Below are positions 8,867 to 17,506 of a stretch of 40,200 nt of DNA, in pieces. The position numbers were made by a program, and so were the translations under genes. Source of the stretch: Prevotellaceae bacterium (GTDB taxonomy: Bacteria > Bacteroidota > Bacteroidia > Bacteroidales > Bacteroidaceae); assembly GCA_022508665.1 (NCBI GenBank), contig JAFLUT010000009.1, forward strand, positions 1-40,200, written 5' to 3'. Numbering within the stretch: position 1 is the first letter of the stretch; the number at the start of each line of letters is the position of its first letter. Below the pieces are notes generated by a model. That model was not told the DNA's origin. It was given only the letters and a program-made list of their open reading frames with translations, and made no database searches.

Positions 8867-10408
8867 TTATTTAGCGAATGCCACGGCACGAGTTTCGCGG
8901 ATGACAGTGATTTTAACCTGTCCCGGATAGGTCATTTCGTCTTGTATCTTCTTTGCAATGTCAGCACTGAGGGTGTCGATTTCCTTGTCAGAGATTTTGT
9001 CTGCTCCTACGATGACACGGAGTTCACGGCCAGCTTGAATAGCGTATGTCTTTGTCACTCCCGGATAACTTGCTGCCAAGTTCTCCAAATCGTTGAGGCG
9101 TTTGAGGTATGCCTCAACAATTTCACGGCGTGCGCCCGGACGTGCGCCACTGATAGCATCGCACACTTGTACGATTGGGGCTAACAGAGTTGTCATTTCC
9201 ATTTCATCGTGGTGAGCGCCTATGGCATTGCATATTTCTGGTTTTTCCTTATACTTCTCCGCCAACTGCGCACCGTAGAGAGCGTGGGGGATTTCCAACT
9301 GCTCGTCTGGCACCTTGCCAATATCGTGCAAAAGACCTGCACGGCGTGCCTTCTTAGGATTGAGACCAAGTTCTGCTGCCATGACAGCGCAGAGGTTGGC
9401 TGTTTCCCTTGCGTGTTGCAGAAGGTTCTGACCGTATGATGAACGGTACTTCATCTTTCCGACAATACGTATCAATTCGGGATGCAGACCGTGTATGCCG
9501 AGGTCGATAGTTGTACGCTTACCCGTTTCGATGATTTCTTCTTCCACCTGCTTCTTCACTTTCGCAACAACCTCTTCAATGCGTGCAGGGTGGATGCGTC
9601 CGTCAGCGACGAGTTGGTGGAGTGCCAAACGGCACACCTCACGACGTACAGGGTCGAAGGCACTTATAACGATTGCTTCAGGAGTATCATCCACTACAAT
9701 TTCTGTTCCTGTAGCGGCCTCCAAAGCACGGATATTTCTACCTTCACGACCAATCACACGTCCTTTCACTTCGTCAGAATCAATGTGGAACACGCTTACA
9801 GAGTTTTCCACAGCCGTTTCGCTCGCAACACGTTGGATTGACTGTATAACAATTTTCTTCGCCTCCTTATTTGCAGTCATCTTCGCCTCATCCATTATTT
9901 CATTGATGTACTGCTGTGCTTGCGACTTTGCTTCATCTTTCATTGATTCGATAAGCGAGTCACGAGCCTCCTCTTGAGTGAGTCCTGAGATTGTTTCCAG
10001 TTTAGAGCGCTGCTCGGCAATCAGCACCTCAACCTCTTCATTTCGGGCGTCAATGCGGCTTTGCTGCAATTCTACACTTTCCTTCAAAGCCTCGATTTCA
10101 CGTCCTTTCTTCTGCAACTCCTCTTGTCTCTGGTTCAAAGAGAGTTCACGCTGCTTCAGTTTGTTCTCGTAGTTCTGCACCTTTTGGTTGCGCTGGTTTG
10201 CTTCCTTGTCCAACTCTGCCTTGCGGTTCAGAAACTTCTCTTTCAGTTCCAACTGCGTTTTCTCTTTGAGGGCTTCAGCCTCAATTTCTGCTTCTTTAAT
10301 TGTTTGGTTATACTTCTGTTTGATGACATAACGGAACAGCGTATATCCTATGACTCCGCCGAGTATCAAACAAGCAACTGCAATTCCTATCGCTAATATA
10401 ATATCCAT
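8867..10408 (-). CDS. rny: Ribonuclease Y
   Basis: A 513-residue membrane-anchored endoribonuclease that starts mRNA decay. The order of domains is canonical: one N-terminal transmembrane helix ([20 protein letters not shown]), a long charged coiled coil to about residue 150, a KH domain with the GREGRN loop near 220, then an HD domain with HARETANL and the metal-binding LLHDIGK near 350-360. The length is normal for the family. It ends with a strong hairpin terminator (8817-8857). It lies 183 nt downstream of zapA, and that gap has a possible structured leader. Confidence 0.97.
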   Translation of the reverse strand: MDIILAIGIAVACLILGGVIGYTLFRYVIKQKYNQTIKEAEIEAEALKEKTQLELKEKFLNRKAELDKEANQRNQKVQNYENKLKQRELSLNQRQEELQKKGREIEALKESVELQQSRIDARNEEVEVLIAEQRSKLETISGLTQEEARDSLIESMKDEAKSQAQQYINEIMDEAKMTANKEAKKIVIQSIQRVASETAVENSVSVFHIDSDEVKGRVIGREGRNIRALEAATGTEIVVDDTPEAIVISAFDPVRREVCRLALHQLVADGRIHPARIEEVVAKVKKQVEEEIIETGKRTTIDLGIHGLHPELIRIVGKMKYRSSYGQNLLQHARETANLCAVMAAELGLNPKKARRAGLLHDIGKVPDEQLEIPHALYGAQLAEKYKEKPEICNAIGAHHDEMEMTTLLAPIVQVCDAISGARPGARREIVEAYLKRLNDLENLAASYPGVTKTYAIQAGRELRVIVGADKISDKEIDTLSADIAKKIQDEMTYPGQVKITVIRETRAVAFAK

Positions 10409-10591
10409 ATTTGATTGAATTTAGTTATTATTTGGTTTAACATTTAATTTTTATCTATACATGACTATAAAGACACAACACAGAGCGTTCACACTTGCCT
10501 GTCTTTGTGAACAACTGAAATTGTGCCTTTTGATGTATCGTGATTTCTTGTCGCTACAATAATAATATATAAATATGTGTAGCCTTTACGT
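10409..10591 (-). other. zapA-rny intergenic region with overlapping hairpins
   Basis: No gene is seen here. On the plus coordinates GTTCAC at 10480-10485 pairs with GTGAAC at 10508-10513, while AAAGACA at 10470-10476 pairs with TGTCTTT at 10500-10506. The pairings overlap, so only one can form. The region may be the zapA terminator, an rny leader, or both. Confidence 0.35.
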
Positions 10592-10882
10592 TTACTTTAT
10601 ATTGAGTGTTTCTATCTCTTTCTCAATGTCGTGCATCATGTCGATGTATGGCTGCGTGTCTGCTTTATTAGCCGTCCTGACCGCTTCAACCGAAGTCGTG
10701 AGCATCGCCATTGCATAGTACATCATATTGGGCTGGTTGGGGTAGGTGTCACGCAACTTCTGAATGCGTAACTGTATTGCCGAACCTGCATCTCGGTATA
10801 TCTTCTCCTCCTCGGGGGACGATACTTGCACCGGAAGCCGTATGCCTTCGATTATTACGTTGATGTCCAGTTTGCCAGCCAT
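10592..10882 (-). CDS. zapA: Cell division protein ZapA
   Basis: A 96-residue protein that binds FtsZ and bundles its filaments at midcell. The N-terminal segment KLDINVIIEGIRLPVQVSSPEEEKIYRDAG matches the ZapA fold start (short beta strands then EE..YR.AA). The rest is a coiled-coil helix with MAMLTTSVEAV. Length is typical (about 95-110). It follows a small coiled-coil gene by 50 nt, and the two are likely one transcription unit. Confidence 0.9.
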   Translation of the reverse strand: MAGKLDINVIIEGIRLPVQVSSPEEEKIYRDAGSAIQLRIQKLRDTYPNQPNMMYYAMAMLTTSVEAVRTANKADTQPYIDMMHDIEKEIETLNIK

Positions 10883-10932
10883 GATAAAGGTTTACTATGG
10901 TTTATAGGTAAACGTTTGTTGTCTTTTGTTCG

Positions 10933-11247
10933 TCATTCGTTATCGCCCTCTGTGTCGGACGACAGAATGTTGATACATTTGTTGATTTCACGAACCAGAT
11001 GCGAGATTTTCAGTTTAGACTCCTTTATGTCGGTATCGCTGATTTCTATCATCTTGGCCAATTTCAAGTTGTTGTAGTCTGTTTTGCTTTGAGCCAATTC
11101 GGCTCTCAGCGTTTTGAGTTCTTCATCCTTGCTATCCAACTCTTTGTAGAGGTCGTCATTTTCCTTTTGAAGCACACGCATTTGGGCGATTACTTGGCGT
11201 ACTTTCGCCTCAAACCTCTTCATTGACTGTCTTTCTTCTTCCGTCAT
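10933..11247 (-). CDS. Small coiled-coil protein, probable ZapA partner
   Basis: A 104-residue, highly charged protein that is mostly one coiled coil (heptad-like stretch from about residue 5 to 65: RFEAKVRQVIAQMRVLQKEN, then KDEELKTLRAELAQSK). It lacks a signal peptide or membrane segment. It lies immediately upstream of zapA. Its size and position resemble ZapB-like division proteins, but I infer that role from context, not from a diagnostic motif. Confidence 0.75.
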   Translation of the reverse strand: MTEEERQSMKRFEAKVRQVIAQMRVLQKENDDLYKELDSKDEELKTLRAELAQSKTDYNNLKLAKMIEISDTDIKESKLKISHLVREINKCINILSSDTEGDNE

Positions 11248-11296
11248 TTGCTTGTAAGTGTGTGCTTTTGCTCAGATGAGATACAACAATTCTTTG

Positions 11297-11327
11297 CAAA
11301 TTTATGTATTTATGTACGATTTTCCAA
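11297..11327 (-). promoter_or_regulatory. Promoter of the coiled-coil-zapA unit
   Basis: The minus strand has TAAATTTG at 11297-11304, a full TAnnTTTG match. A TTGG box lies 19 nt upstream in place of the ideal TTTG. The start codon is at 11247. Confidence 0.5.
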
Positions 11328-11345
11328 CCTTTTCAGATGAAAACT

Positions 11346-11363
11346 TTCGTTTGTTGACGAAAA
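11346..11363 (-). terminator. Short hairpin after the 215-aa gene
   Basis: TTTCGT/ACGAAA with a 6-nt loop, followed on the minus strand by GTTTTC, 44 nt beyond the stop at 11407. The stem is weak. Confidence 0.4.
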
Positions 11364-11406
11364 AGGTCAGAAGAACATGCTTTTTAGTCTCTTTTTTAAT
11401 GTTTTA

Positions 11407-12054
11407 TTACTTCTTCTTTACCTTTGCTTCTGCCTTTGCAATCTCCTCATCAGATGGTTTAGGCTCTTTCTTTGCAAGTGTAATGAGGTTATAGACATAC
11501 TCTTGTATCCATGCCTCGCTAAATCCGAGCATCTGCTGATATTTGCGGACAGAATGCACAGCCTTGATAACTCCGCTATCCGTCCATGTGTCCTTTGTGA
11601 GGATGTCATGCACTGTGCTGTCTGTAACAGTCTTCATCATTTTCTTCATGAAACTTGGGATGCGGAACTTCCATTTGAGCAGATTGCCCATCAGCATCAT
11701 AACGTCTTGGCTAAATCCTTGGAACAGATAGAGATAGCGGCTCACGTCGTTCTGCGTGCGGCATCCCTTCTTGATGCTTAGGTCTATCTCCTTAAAAAAG
11801 TTATCGCTGATGCCATACAGGTCTTGCAGCATCTTCGCACAGGCCTTCTTTTCGCCCACGCCGAGACGATTGTTCACCGTTGCCACTTTCAGCGTGCGCT
11901 TGAATGTCAGCAAGTCGGGTAGGGCGGCAAGGTTTGATATGCCAAGATTGGATGCAAGGACACTTTGGAAATACACCCTGATCAGTGTCATGAAGTCTTC
12001 CATGCCTCCCACCTGCTCTTTCTTTTTCTTTTTGAAAATATCTAAAAATGCCAT
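11407..12054 (-). CDS. Conserved hypothetical protein, 215 aa
   Basis: A basic, helix-rich cytoplasmic-looking protein with no signal peptide. It starts MAFLDIFKKKKKEQVGG and ends in a lysine-rich helix (EIAKAEAKVKKK). Hydrophobic amphipathic helices are visible (LASNLGISNLAALPDLLTF, QDVMMLMGNLLKWKF). I do not recognise a family or catalytic motif. It follows the sugar transferase gene by 65 nt on the same strand and may share its transcript. No function is proposed. Confidence 0.75.
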   Translation of the reverse strand: MAFLDIFKKKKKEQVGGMEDFMTLIRVYFQSVLASNLGISNLAALPDLLTFKRTLKVATVNNRLGVGEKKACAKMLQDLYGISDNFFKEIDLSIKKGCRTQNDVSRYLYLFQGFSQDVMMLMGNLLKWKFRIPSFMKKMMKTVTDSTVHDILTKDTWTDSGVIKAVHSVRKYQQMLGFSEAWIQEYVYNLITLAKKEPKPSDEEIAKAEAKVKKK

Positions 12055-12119
12055 TGTTTTTTGATGTTTATATTATTCTTTATTGTTATTGCTGTGATGT
12101 GTATGTAGCCAATGCCTTG

Positions 12120-13517
12120 TCAATAAGCATTGCCTTTTTCTTTGCCGAACATGTTGATTATTGTCTTTACAATTATCTTTATGTCAAGCAGGAATGTCCA
12201 GTTTTCTATGTACTCGATGTCTTTCTTTACACGCCCCTGCATCTGCTCTATGTATCGAGTCTCTCCACGGAAACCGCTCACTTGCGCCAGTCCTGTTATG
12301 CCGGGCTTGGCAAAATGCCTGACCATGAAGTTGTTGATAAGTTTTGAATAATCCTTTGTGTGTTTCAGCATGTGTGGACGAGGGCCGACCACAGACATTT
12401 CTCCCTTGAGTACGTTGATGAACTGCGGCAATTCGTCAATGTTAGTTTTCCGGATAAAGTCGCCAAATGGAAATTTGCGTGGGTCGTCTTTTGTTGCCTG
12501 CACCGTGTCAGCCTCGTCATTTTCTTTCATTGAGCGGAATTTGAGGCATTTGAACACTGTGCCGTCAAGCCCATTGCGTTCTTGGCAGAAGAAGATTGGT
12601 CCCGGAGATTGCTGTTTTATCATTATTGCAACCCAAATGAATATCCACGGGAAAATCAATATCAGCACAAGAAGGGAAAACACTATGTCGAACACTCTCT
12701 TTATAAACCTGTTCATAGGATTACGCAAAGGCTCTTCTCTGCGTGCCACTACGGGCAGGCCTTCAATCATGGAGAATGCCATGTTCCCTTTGAATACGTC
12801 AATGTCTGGCAGATAAAAGAACCGTATCAGATGATTGTCGCAGAACTTGCTTATCATATTGATATGGTCATGTTGCTCCTTAGGTATATAAGCATACACC
12901 TCGCCCACATCTGTCCTGTCTGCTATCCATGCGTATATATCTCCTGTCCCACCTCGCCTGTGGCTTTTTATGCCGTCGTGCGTACATTCGCCGTCGTAGA
13001 AAGTGGCGACGATATTATATCCATATATAGGTATTGTTAAAATGTCATACAGTTTATATATGGACGCATTGTTTCCTATCAGAATAACAGATTTCTGGTT
13101 CAGCCTTTTCATGCGGATGTACTTCAAGTATCGCCGTATGCAAAAACGATTTATTAACAAAATCACAGCGAAAATAGACACCGAAGACACGATAAATCTG
13201 CGTGGGAAGTAACTGTATGGCCGAAAAAGAAGTGTTAAGAATGTGATGAGCAGAAACATCATGAAGCACGTCTTTATCACTCGCATGGTGATTTGCTCTG
13301 CTTTCACAAACCTCTGCTGGGTTATGGTAGGGAAGAACATGAAACTGATAGTGAAGCCTGCAATATATTCAACCACAATCTCAAAAAGATTTTCCACTCC
13401 TGTCAGCAGTTTGGGGTCAATCCATAAGAATATAAAATAATATCCAATAGTGAATAGAGTTAGCAGCACCGCCTCTGTCACAAAAATGAATATCTGTATA
13501 TACTTTTCGTTAATCAT
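12120..13517 (-). CDS. Polyprenyl-phosphate glycosylphosphotransferase (WcaJ/WbaP-like)
   Basis: A 465-residue membrane enzyme that transfers a hexose-1-phosphate to undecaprenyl phosphate, the first step in making exopolysaccharide, capsule or O-unit. N-terminal transmembrane helices, a CoA-binding-like Rossmann segment (VILIGNNASIYKLYDIL) and a C-terminal bacterial sugar transferase domain are visible. The last has KRVFDIVFSLLVLI, SPGPIFFCQER, FKFRSMK-type KCLKFRSMK, RKTNIDELPQFINVLKGEMS and VGPRPH. The start is set at the ATG at 13517. A longer reading frame to a TTG at 13610 would begin inside the promoter (-7 at 13608-13615). The sugar specificity is not visible. Confidence 0.92.
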   Translation of the reverse strand: MINEKYIQIFIFVTEAVLLTLFTIGYYFIFLWIDPKLLTGVENLFEIVVEYIAGFTISFMFFPTITQQRFVKAEQITMRVIKTCFMMFLLITFLTLLFRPYSYFPRRFIVSSVSIFAVILLINRFCIRRYLKYIRMKRLNQKSVILIGNNASIYKLYDILTIPIYGYNIVATFYDGECTHDGIKSHRRGGTGDIYAWIADRTDVGEVYAYIPKEQHDHINMISKFCDNHLIRFFYLPDIDVFKGNMAFSMIEGLPVVARREEPLRNPMNRFIKRVFDIVFSLLVLILIFPWIFIWVAIMIKQQSPGPIFFCQERNGLDGTVFKCLKFRSMKENDEADTVQATKDDPRKFPFGDFIRKTNIDELPQFINVLKGEMSVVGPRPHMLKHTKDYSKLINNFMVRHFAKPGITGLAQVSGFRGETRYIEQMQGRVKKDIEYIENWTFLLDIKIIVKTIINMFGKEKGNAY

Positions 13518-13607
13518 GTGGAAAATAAAACAGGGAAGTGATTGATTATTATTCCGTTTCAGCCTCAGACCCTGTGCTTTATATCTCGTTTGTTGGTTTT
13601 TGTTTTG

Positions 13608-13639
13608 CAAAGTTACTAATAATTTTTCGTATCTGAAAA
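13608..13639 (-). promoter_or_regulatory. Promoter of the sugar transferase gene
   Basis: On the minus strand TTTT (-33, 13636-13639), a 20-nt spacer and TAACTTTG (-7, 13608-13615) fit the Bacteroidetes promoter. Transcription should begin near 13602, which supports the ATG at 13517 as the start. Confidence 0.65.
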
Positions 13640-13652
13640 AAATCCCTATTTA

Positions 13653-13684
13653 TTTTATCAGTCGGAAAATAATGTTTACCTTTG
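13653..13684 (+). promoter_or_regulatory. Promoter of the CNNM/CBS gene
   Basis: TTTT at 13653-13656, a 20-nt spacer, then TACCTTTG at 13677-13684 (TAnnTTTG). It is divergent from the sugar transferase promoter. The roughly 100-nt leader contains ATGCCAAAA at 13703 and a complementary TTTTGGCAT near 13745-13753. Confidence 0.6.
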
Positions 13685-13787
13685 CACAAATATTCGTTAT
13701 GAAGATGCCAAAAGATAGGAAAAACGCTTCATATTAAGCCTCATTTTTGGCATTGATATAAGATTGTTTAACAAAGGTAAACCTTGA

Positions 13788-14912
13788 ATGGACGACCCTC
13801 AAATATCGCTTCTAATCACATACATGCTTTTGTCGCTGGTCATTTCAGCGATATGTTCAGTGCTTGAAGCCACAATCCTTTCCACTCCCATGTCATACGT
13901 CAGCACTTTGGAAGCCCAAGGCGCAAAAGGTTGGGAGAGACTAAAACAGTACAAGACAAACATTGACCGCCCAATATCGGCAATACTCGTTGTCAACACC
14001 ATAGCCAACACCGTGGGCGCATCGCTTGTCGGCTCGCAGGCAGCAGGCTATGCCACCACTCATTTTTCTGCATCTGACCAGACAAGCCTTTTTGTCGGCA
14101 TCATTTCGGGTGTTTTCACATTTCTCATTCTTGTGTTTTCCGAGATTGTGCCTAAGACTATCGGCTCTACCTATTGGCGAAAATTGGCGATACCTGCCAG
14201 CCGTATCATACATGTAATGGTAATCCTCACATACGTTCTCGTCATCCTGCTCGAAAGGATAACCCACCGCCTCAGTTCAAACTCTACACAGGAGTCTGTC
14301 ACACGTGACGAGGTGGCGGCTATGGTCACTGTCGGCACGCAGGAAGGCGTGTTGGAAAAAGAGGAGAACCGCATGATACAGCACCTGCTGAAACTCGACA
14401 GCATCACTGCCCACGAGATAATGACTCCGAGCGTTGTAGTCACTATGGCTGAGGAAGAAATGACGCTGAGGGATTTCTACAATGACGAGGAGTTCAAGAA
14501 ATACTCACGTATTCCCGTATATAAAGATGATGAGAGCGACTACATCACTGGCTACGTTCTGCGTCAGGAGATTTTGGAGCGTTTGGCAGAAGACAAGTTT
14601 GACGTGAAACTTGGCGAACTGGCACGTCCAATCCTCTCATTCTCAGAGGATGAGGCTGTGTCGGAGATATGGGAAAAGTTGCTTGAGAAGAAAGAGCATA
14701 TCTCCATTATCATAGATGAATACGGCTGTCTGCGAGGCATCGTGACCCTCGAAGACGTCATTGAAACGATGCTCGGCTTCGAGATTGTCGACGAGAAAGA
14801 CGAGGTGGTAGACATGCAGGAACTTGCCAAGGCGCAGTGGGAGCAGATGCAGAAGGAGCAGCACAAGATGAGTGACGACGAAGAGGCTAACAGCCAGAGT
14901 GAAACCGATTAG
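13788..14912 (+). CDS. CNNM (DUF21)/CBS-domain membrane protein, HlyC/CorC family
   Basis: A 374-residue inner-membrane protein of the CNNM/MgpA group, linked in characterised members to magnesium or cobalt efflux. Four hydrophobic segments lie within residues 1-165 (for example TYMLLSLVISAICSVLEATI and the conserved FSEIVPKTIG motif). A CBS pair follows at about 205-335 (EIMTPSVVVTMAEEE and the second CBS with ISIIIDEYGCLRGIVTLEDVIE). The usual C-terminal transporter-associated (CorC_HlyC) domain of about 80 residues is absent. The protein ends in a polar tail instead. It overlaps the start chosen for tcdA by 41 nt. Confidence 0.9.
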   Translation: MDDPQISLLITYMLLSLVISAICSVLEATILSTPMSYVSTLEAQGAKGWERLKQYKTNIDRPISAILVVNTIANTVGASLVGSQAAGYATTHFSASDQTSLFVGIISGVFTFLILVFSEIVPKTIGSTYWRKLAIPASRIIHVMVILTYVLVILLERITHRLSSNSTQESVTRDEVAAMVTVGTQEGVLEKEENRMIQHLLKLDSITAHEIMTPSVVVTMAEEEMTLRDFYNDEEFKKYSRIPVYKDDESDYITGYVLRQEILERLAEDKFDVKLGELARPILSFSEDEAVSEIWEKLLEKKEHISIIIDEYGCLRGIVTLEDVIETMLGFEIVDEKDEVVDMQELAKAQWEQMQKEQHKMSDDEEANSQSETD

Positions 14913-15741
14913 CAGTCAGACAACAAAGGTGGCAAAGGGTATTTTCAGAAGAGAGGAACTCCTGTTGGGAGGCGACGTTATGGCTGCCATAGCGTCAAAG
15001 AATGTCATAATTTTCGGTGTAGGAGGGGTTGGCTCGTGGTGTGCCGAAAGCCTTGTCCGCTCTGGCATAGAGAGGCTGACTATCGTTGACTCCGACCGCA
15101 TCTGCATGACCAACGTGAACCGCCAACTAATGGCAACCATGAAGACCGTTGGCAAGGTTAAGGTGGATGCGTTGAAAGAGCGTCTGCTCGACATCAACCC
15201 CTCGGCGCAAATCACTGCCATACAGGATATTTACAGTGCTGAGACGGCGGAGAAATTCCACCTCTCGTCTTACGACTATATCATTGACGCTATCGACTCT
15301 CTGAAAGACAAGGCAGACCTTATTCTGCGTGCTACTCAGACAGATGCGAAGTTTTTCTCCTCTATGGGTGCAGCCTTAAAAATGGACCCTCTCAAGGTTG
15401 CCGTGGCGGAGTTTTGGAAAGTGAAGGGATGTCCGCTTGCAGCAGCCCTTCGCCGTAAGTTTAGGCACAACAGGACCTTCCCTGCAAGCAAATTCAAGTG
15501 TGTGTATAGCGATGAACTCCTGCAAAATCGTGGAGAAAACCACAGTTGCGGAACGAGCCAGTGCCTATGTCCGAAGTCTGAGAATGGACCGGGCAGGGCA
15601 GACCTGCTCAACCACGAATGGTGTACGTCGAAAGCACAGATTAACGGCACAGTCGCACATATAACCGCTATTTTCGGATTTACCATTGCAGGAATGGTAA
15701 TCCAAGATATTTGCGACTGTTGCATGACCGCCACTCGGTAG
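14872..15741 (+). CDS. tcdA: tRNA threonylcarbamoyladenosine dehydratase TcdA
   Basis: An E1-like ThiF-fold enzyme that uses ATP to cyclise t6A37 in tRNA to ct6A. Visible are the FRREELLLGG lead-in, the nucleotide-binding GVGGVGSWCAESL loop, acidic VDSD, the NVNRQ motif and DAIDSLKDK. Cysteines cluster near residues 200-245 (CVYSDE, SCGTSQCLCP, EWCTS), and the tail AHITAIFGFTIAGMVIQDI fits the family. From the ATG at 14872 the product is 289 aa, with a 41-nt overlap with the previous gene. GTG codons at 14899 and 14929 would give starts nearer the family norm. TsaD, which makes the t6A substrate, is also in this window at 31637. Confidence 0.9.
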   Translation: MTTKRLTARVKPISSQTTKVAKGIFRREELLLGGDVMAAIASKNVIIFGVGGVGSWCAESLVRSGIERLTIVDSDRICMTNVNRQLMATMKTVGKVKVDALKERLLDINPSAQITAIQDIYSAETAEKFHLSSYDYIIDAIDSLKDKADLILRATQTDAKFFSSMGAALKMDPLKVAVAEFWKVKGCPLAAALRRKFRHNRTFPASKFKCVYSDELLQNRGENHSCGTSQCLCPKSENGPGRADLLNHEWCTSKAQINGTVAHITAIFGFTIAGMVIQDICDCCMTATR

Positions 15742-15786
15742 CGTAATTTTAAGCAATTTTTGGCATGTTTTGATAAAAGAGGTGAG

Positions 15787-15993
15787 CCTCAAAAGGTGTT
15801 GGCGGTTGAGGTTAAAAGTAGATGGCATTTATCCTCAAAAGTAAACAACCGTTGCCCTCAAAAGTGGACAACGGCTGAGTGAACTAGTAGGCAACCGCCG
15901 GCATAGATAATCTGCATTGGCTGGCTATTATAATTTGTCACGGCTGACAGTTATAATCGTGAACGGCAGGGAGTTTGAGAGGCATGCTGTTGT
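15787..15993 (+). repeat. Repeat family A, copy 2 (eight to nine 23-bp units)
   Basis: Contiguous 23-bp units start at 15787, 15810, 15833, 15856, 15879, 15902, 15925 and 15948, with a weak ninth at 15971. The first four share a CCTCAAAAGT-like first half (GGTTAAAAGT in the second). The later ones diverge but keep the second half (about GGCAACCGnTGG). Adjacent units carry CCGTTG and CAACGG in inverse order, so they can pair. The array starts 45 nt after the tcdA stop, in the same orientation, and fills most of the gap to the convergent DUF721 gene. Confidence 0.9.
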
Positions 15994-16024
15994 CATTTTT
16001 GACACAAAAAGGTAAAAATGGAAA

Positions 16025-16315
16025 TCAGTAAAAGGTTACATCCTCAATGACCTGAGCGCCCACGTGTTCGTTCAGTCGTCGTGCTATGGCACGATGCTCC
16101 ATGAGCAGGTTTTGTTTCACCGCAGGAGAGGTTATCTGCACGTGCAGCGTTTGGTTTTTGATGAAGATGTTTCCTGTGTATCGGCTTATTGCTTTGCCCA
16201 TTACGGTACTCCACGACTGTATGAGGCGATACTGGTTGTAGGGAGTTTCAATGCCATTCAGACGCATGAACTGCTGAATGACTTCGCCTATCTGTTCGGT
16301 GTTCCTTTTCCTCAT
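16025..16315 (-). CDS. DUF721 protein, DciA-like
   Basis: A 96-residue protein of the DUF721 family. DciA members of that family help load the replicative helicase. The family pattern is visible: an N-terminal helix (IGEVIQQFMRLNGIE), W-S-T-V-M-G-K-A-I near residue 40 (QSWSTVMGKAISRYTGNIF), then a beta segment NQTLHVQITSPAVKQNLLMEH. It follows recF by 26 nt on the same strand, a common pairing in this phylum. The loader role is inferred from the family, not shown here. Confidence 0.85.
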   Translation of the reverse strand: MRKRNTEQIGEVIQQFMRLNGIETPYNQYRLIQSWSTVMGKAISRYTGNIFIKNQTLHVQITSPAVKQNLLMEHRAIARRLNEHVGAQVIEDVTFY

Positions 16316-16341
16316 GGCATGTAGTTGATGTTGGTTAGGCT

Positions 16342-17436
16342 TTAACTGTAAATGTTGCCACCTTCTACGTTGAATATCTTATAGTTACCTTGTGTGCGTT
16401 CCAGTATCTTGTCGATGTTCTCGCGGTTGGTGTCTGTTATGAAAATCTGCCCGAACTGGTCGCCCGATACGATGTTCACAATCTGTTCCACACGCTGAGC
16501 GTCGAGTTTGTCAAATATGTCGTCAAGCAGAAGCAGGGGAGTGGTGTTGCTTCCTGTACGCTTTAAGAAGTCGAACTGCGCAAGTTTCAAGGCAATCATA
16601 TACGTCTTGTTCTGCCCTTGCGAACCTTCACGCTTGATAGGATAGCCTCCGAGAGCCATTTCCAACTCATCCTTATGTATGCCATGCAGAGAATATCCCA
16701 TTATTCTGTCTTTTGCACGGCCGCTCTGTATCACGTCTATCAATGCTCCACGCTGGCAATGGCTTGTGTATGTGAGCGACACAGCCTCACAGCCTCCCGA
16801 AATCATTTCGTAAAAATGCTGAAACACAGGCGTGAACTCCTCCACGAAAGCACGCCTTTTACTGTATATCAGTTCGCCGTTGCTCGCCATCATTTCCTCA
16901 TAAATGGAAATGATGCTCTCGTCAGGCTCCTCCTCCGCTTTCAGCATAGCGTTTCGCTGCTGCAACGCCTTGTTGTATGCCGTCAATGCCGCCATATATT
17001 CTGCGTCATATTGAGAAATGACTATATCCATTAGTCGCCGCCTCTCCTCGCTTCCCCCTGCTATGATAGTGGAGTCATTTGGCGAAGCAATGATAAGCGG
17101 CAGCAGCCCAATATGTTCCGCCAACTTCTTATACTCCTTCTTATTCCTCTTCACATGTTTTTTCTGATGAATTTTCAGACCGATAGAAACCTCTTCATCC
17201 ACACCGTTGAGGTCATACAATCCCTGCACCATCATCAGTTCCTCCCCATGCCTCACGTTCATCGAATCCACGGAATTTGCCATGCTCTTGGTCAGCGACA
17301 AGAAGTATATCGAGTCAAGCACATTCGTCTTGCCCTCGCCGTTATGCCCTACGAAACAGTTTATCTTCTCCGAAAACTCTAATTCGGCAGTCGCAATGTT
17401 CCTGTAATTCAATATCGTAAGCCTCTTCAAAATCAT
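16342..17436 (-). CDS. recF: DNA replication/repair protein RecF
   Basis: A 364-residue SMC-like ATPase that loads RecA at gaps in recombinational repair. Motifs are RLTILNYRNIATAELEF at the start, Walker A GHNGEGKTN near residue 30, a signature region with EGSQGQNKTYMIALKLAQ near 270 and Walker B LLLLDDIFDKLD near 300-312, followed by FITDTNRE. Length and order are typical. It is likely transcribed together with the DUF721 gene, 26 nt downstream. Confidence 0.97.
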   Translation of the reverse strand: MILKRLTILNYRNIATAELEFSEKINCFVGHNGEGKTNVLDSIYFLSLTKSMANSVDSMNVRHGEELMMVQGLYDLNGVDEEVSIGLKIHQKKHVKRNKKEYKKLAEHIGLLPLIIASPNDSTIIAGGSEERRRLMDIVISQYDAEYMAALTAYNKALQQRNAMLKAEEEPDESIISIYEEMMASNGELIYSKRRAFVEEFTPVFQHFYEMISGGCEAVSLTYTSHCQRGALIDVIQSGRAKDRIMGYSLHGIHKDELEMALGGYPIKREGSQGQNKTYMIALKLAQFDFLKRTGSNTTPLLLLDDIFDKLDAQRVEQIVNIVSGDQFGQIFITDTNRENIDKILERTQGNYKIFNVEGGNIYS

Positions 17437-17506
17437 GCCGCAGTTCTTCGCTTAAAAGTCTTTTGTGTATGTCGTTCCAATTGTTATGTATAATATCCCC
17501 GGAGAA

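Noticed and set aside
13518-13610. N-terminal extension of the sugar transferase to a TTG at 13610
   Set aside because: The extension begins inside the -7 promoter element at 13608-13615 and encodes a polar, non-conserved stretch; the ATG at 13517 fits better.
15787-15993. CRISPR array
   Set aside because: The 23-bp units are contiguous, without unique spacers, there are no cas genes, and units decay gradually along the array.
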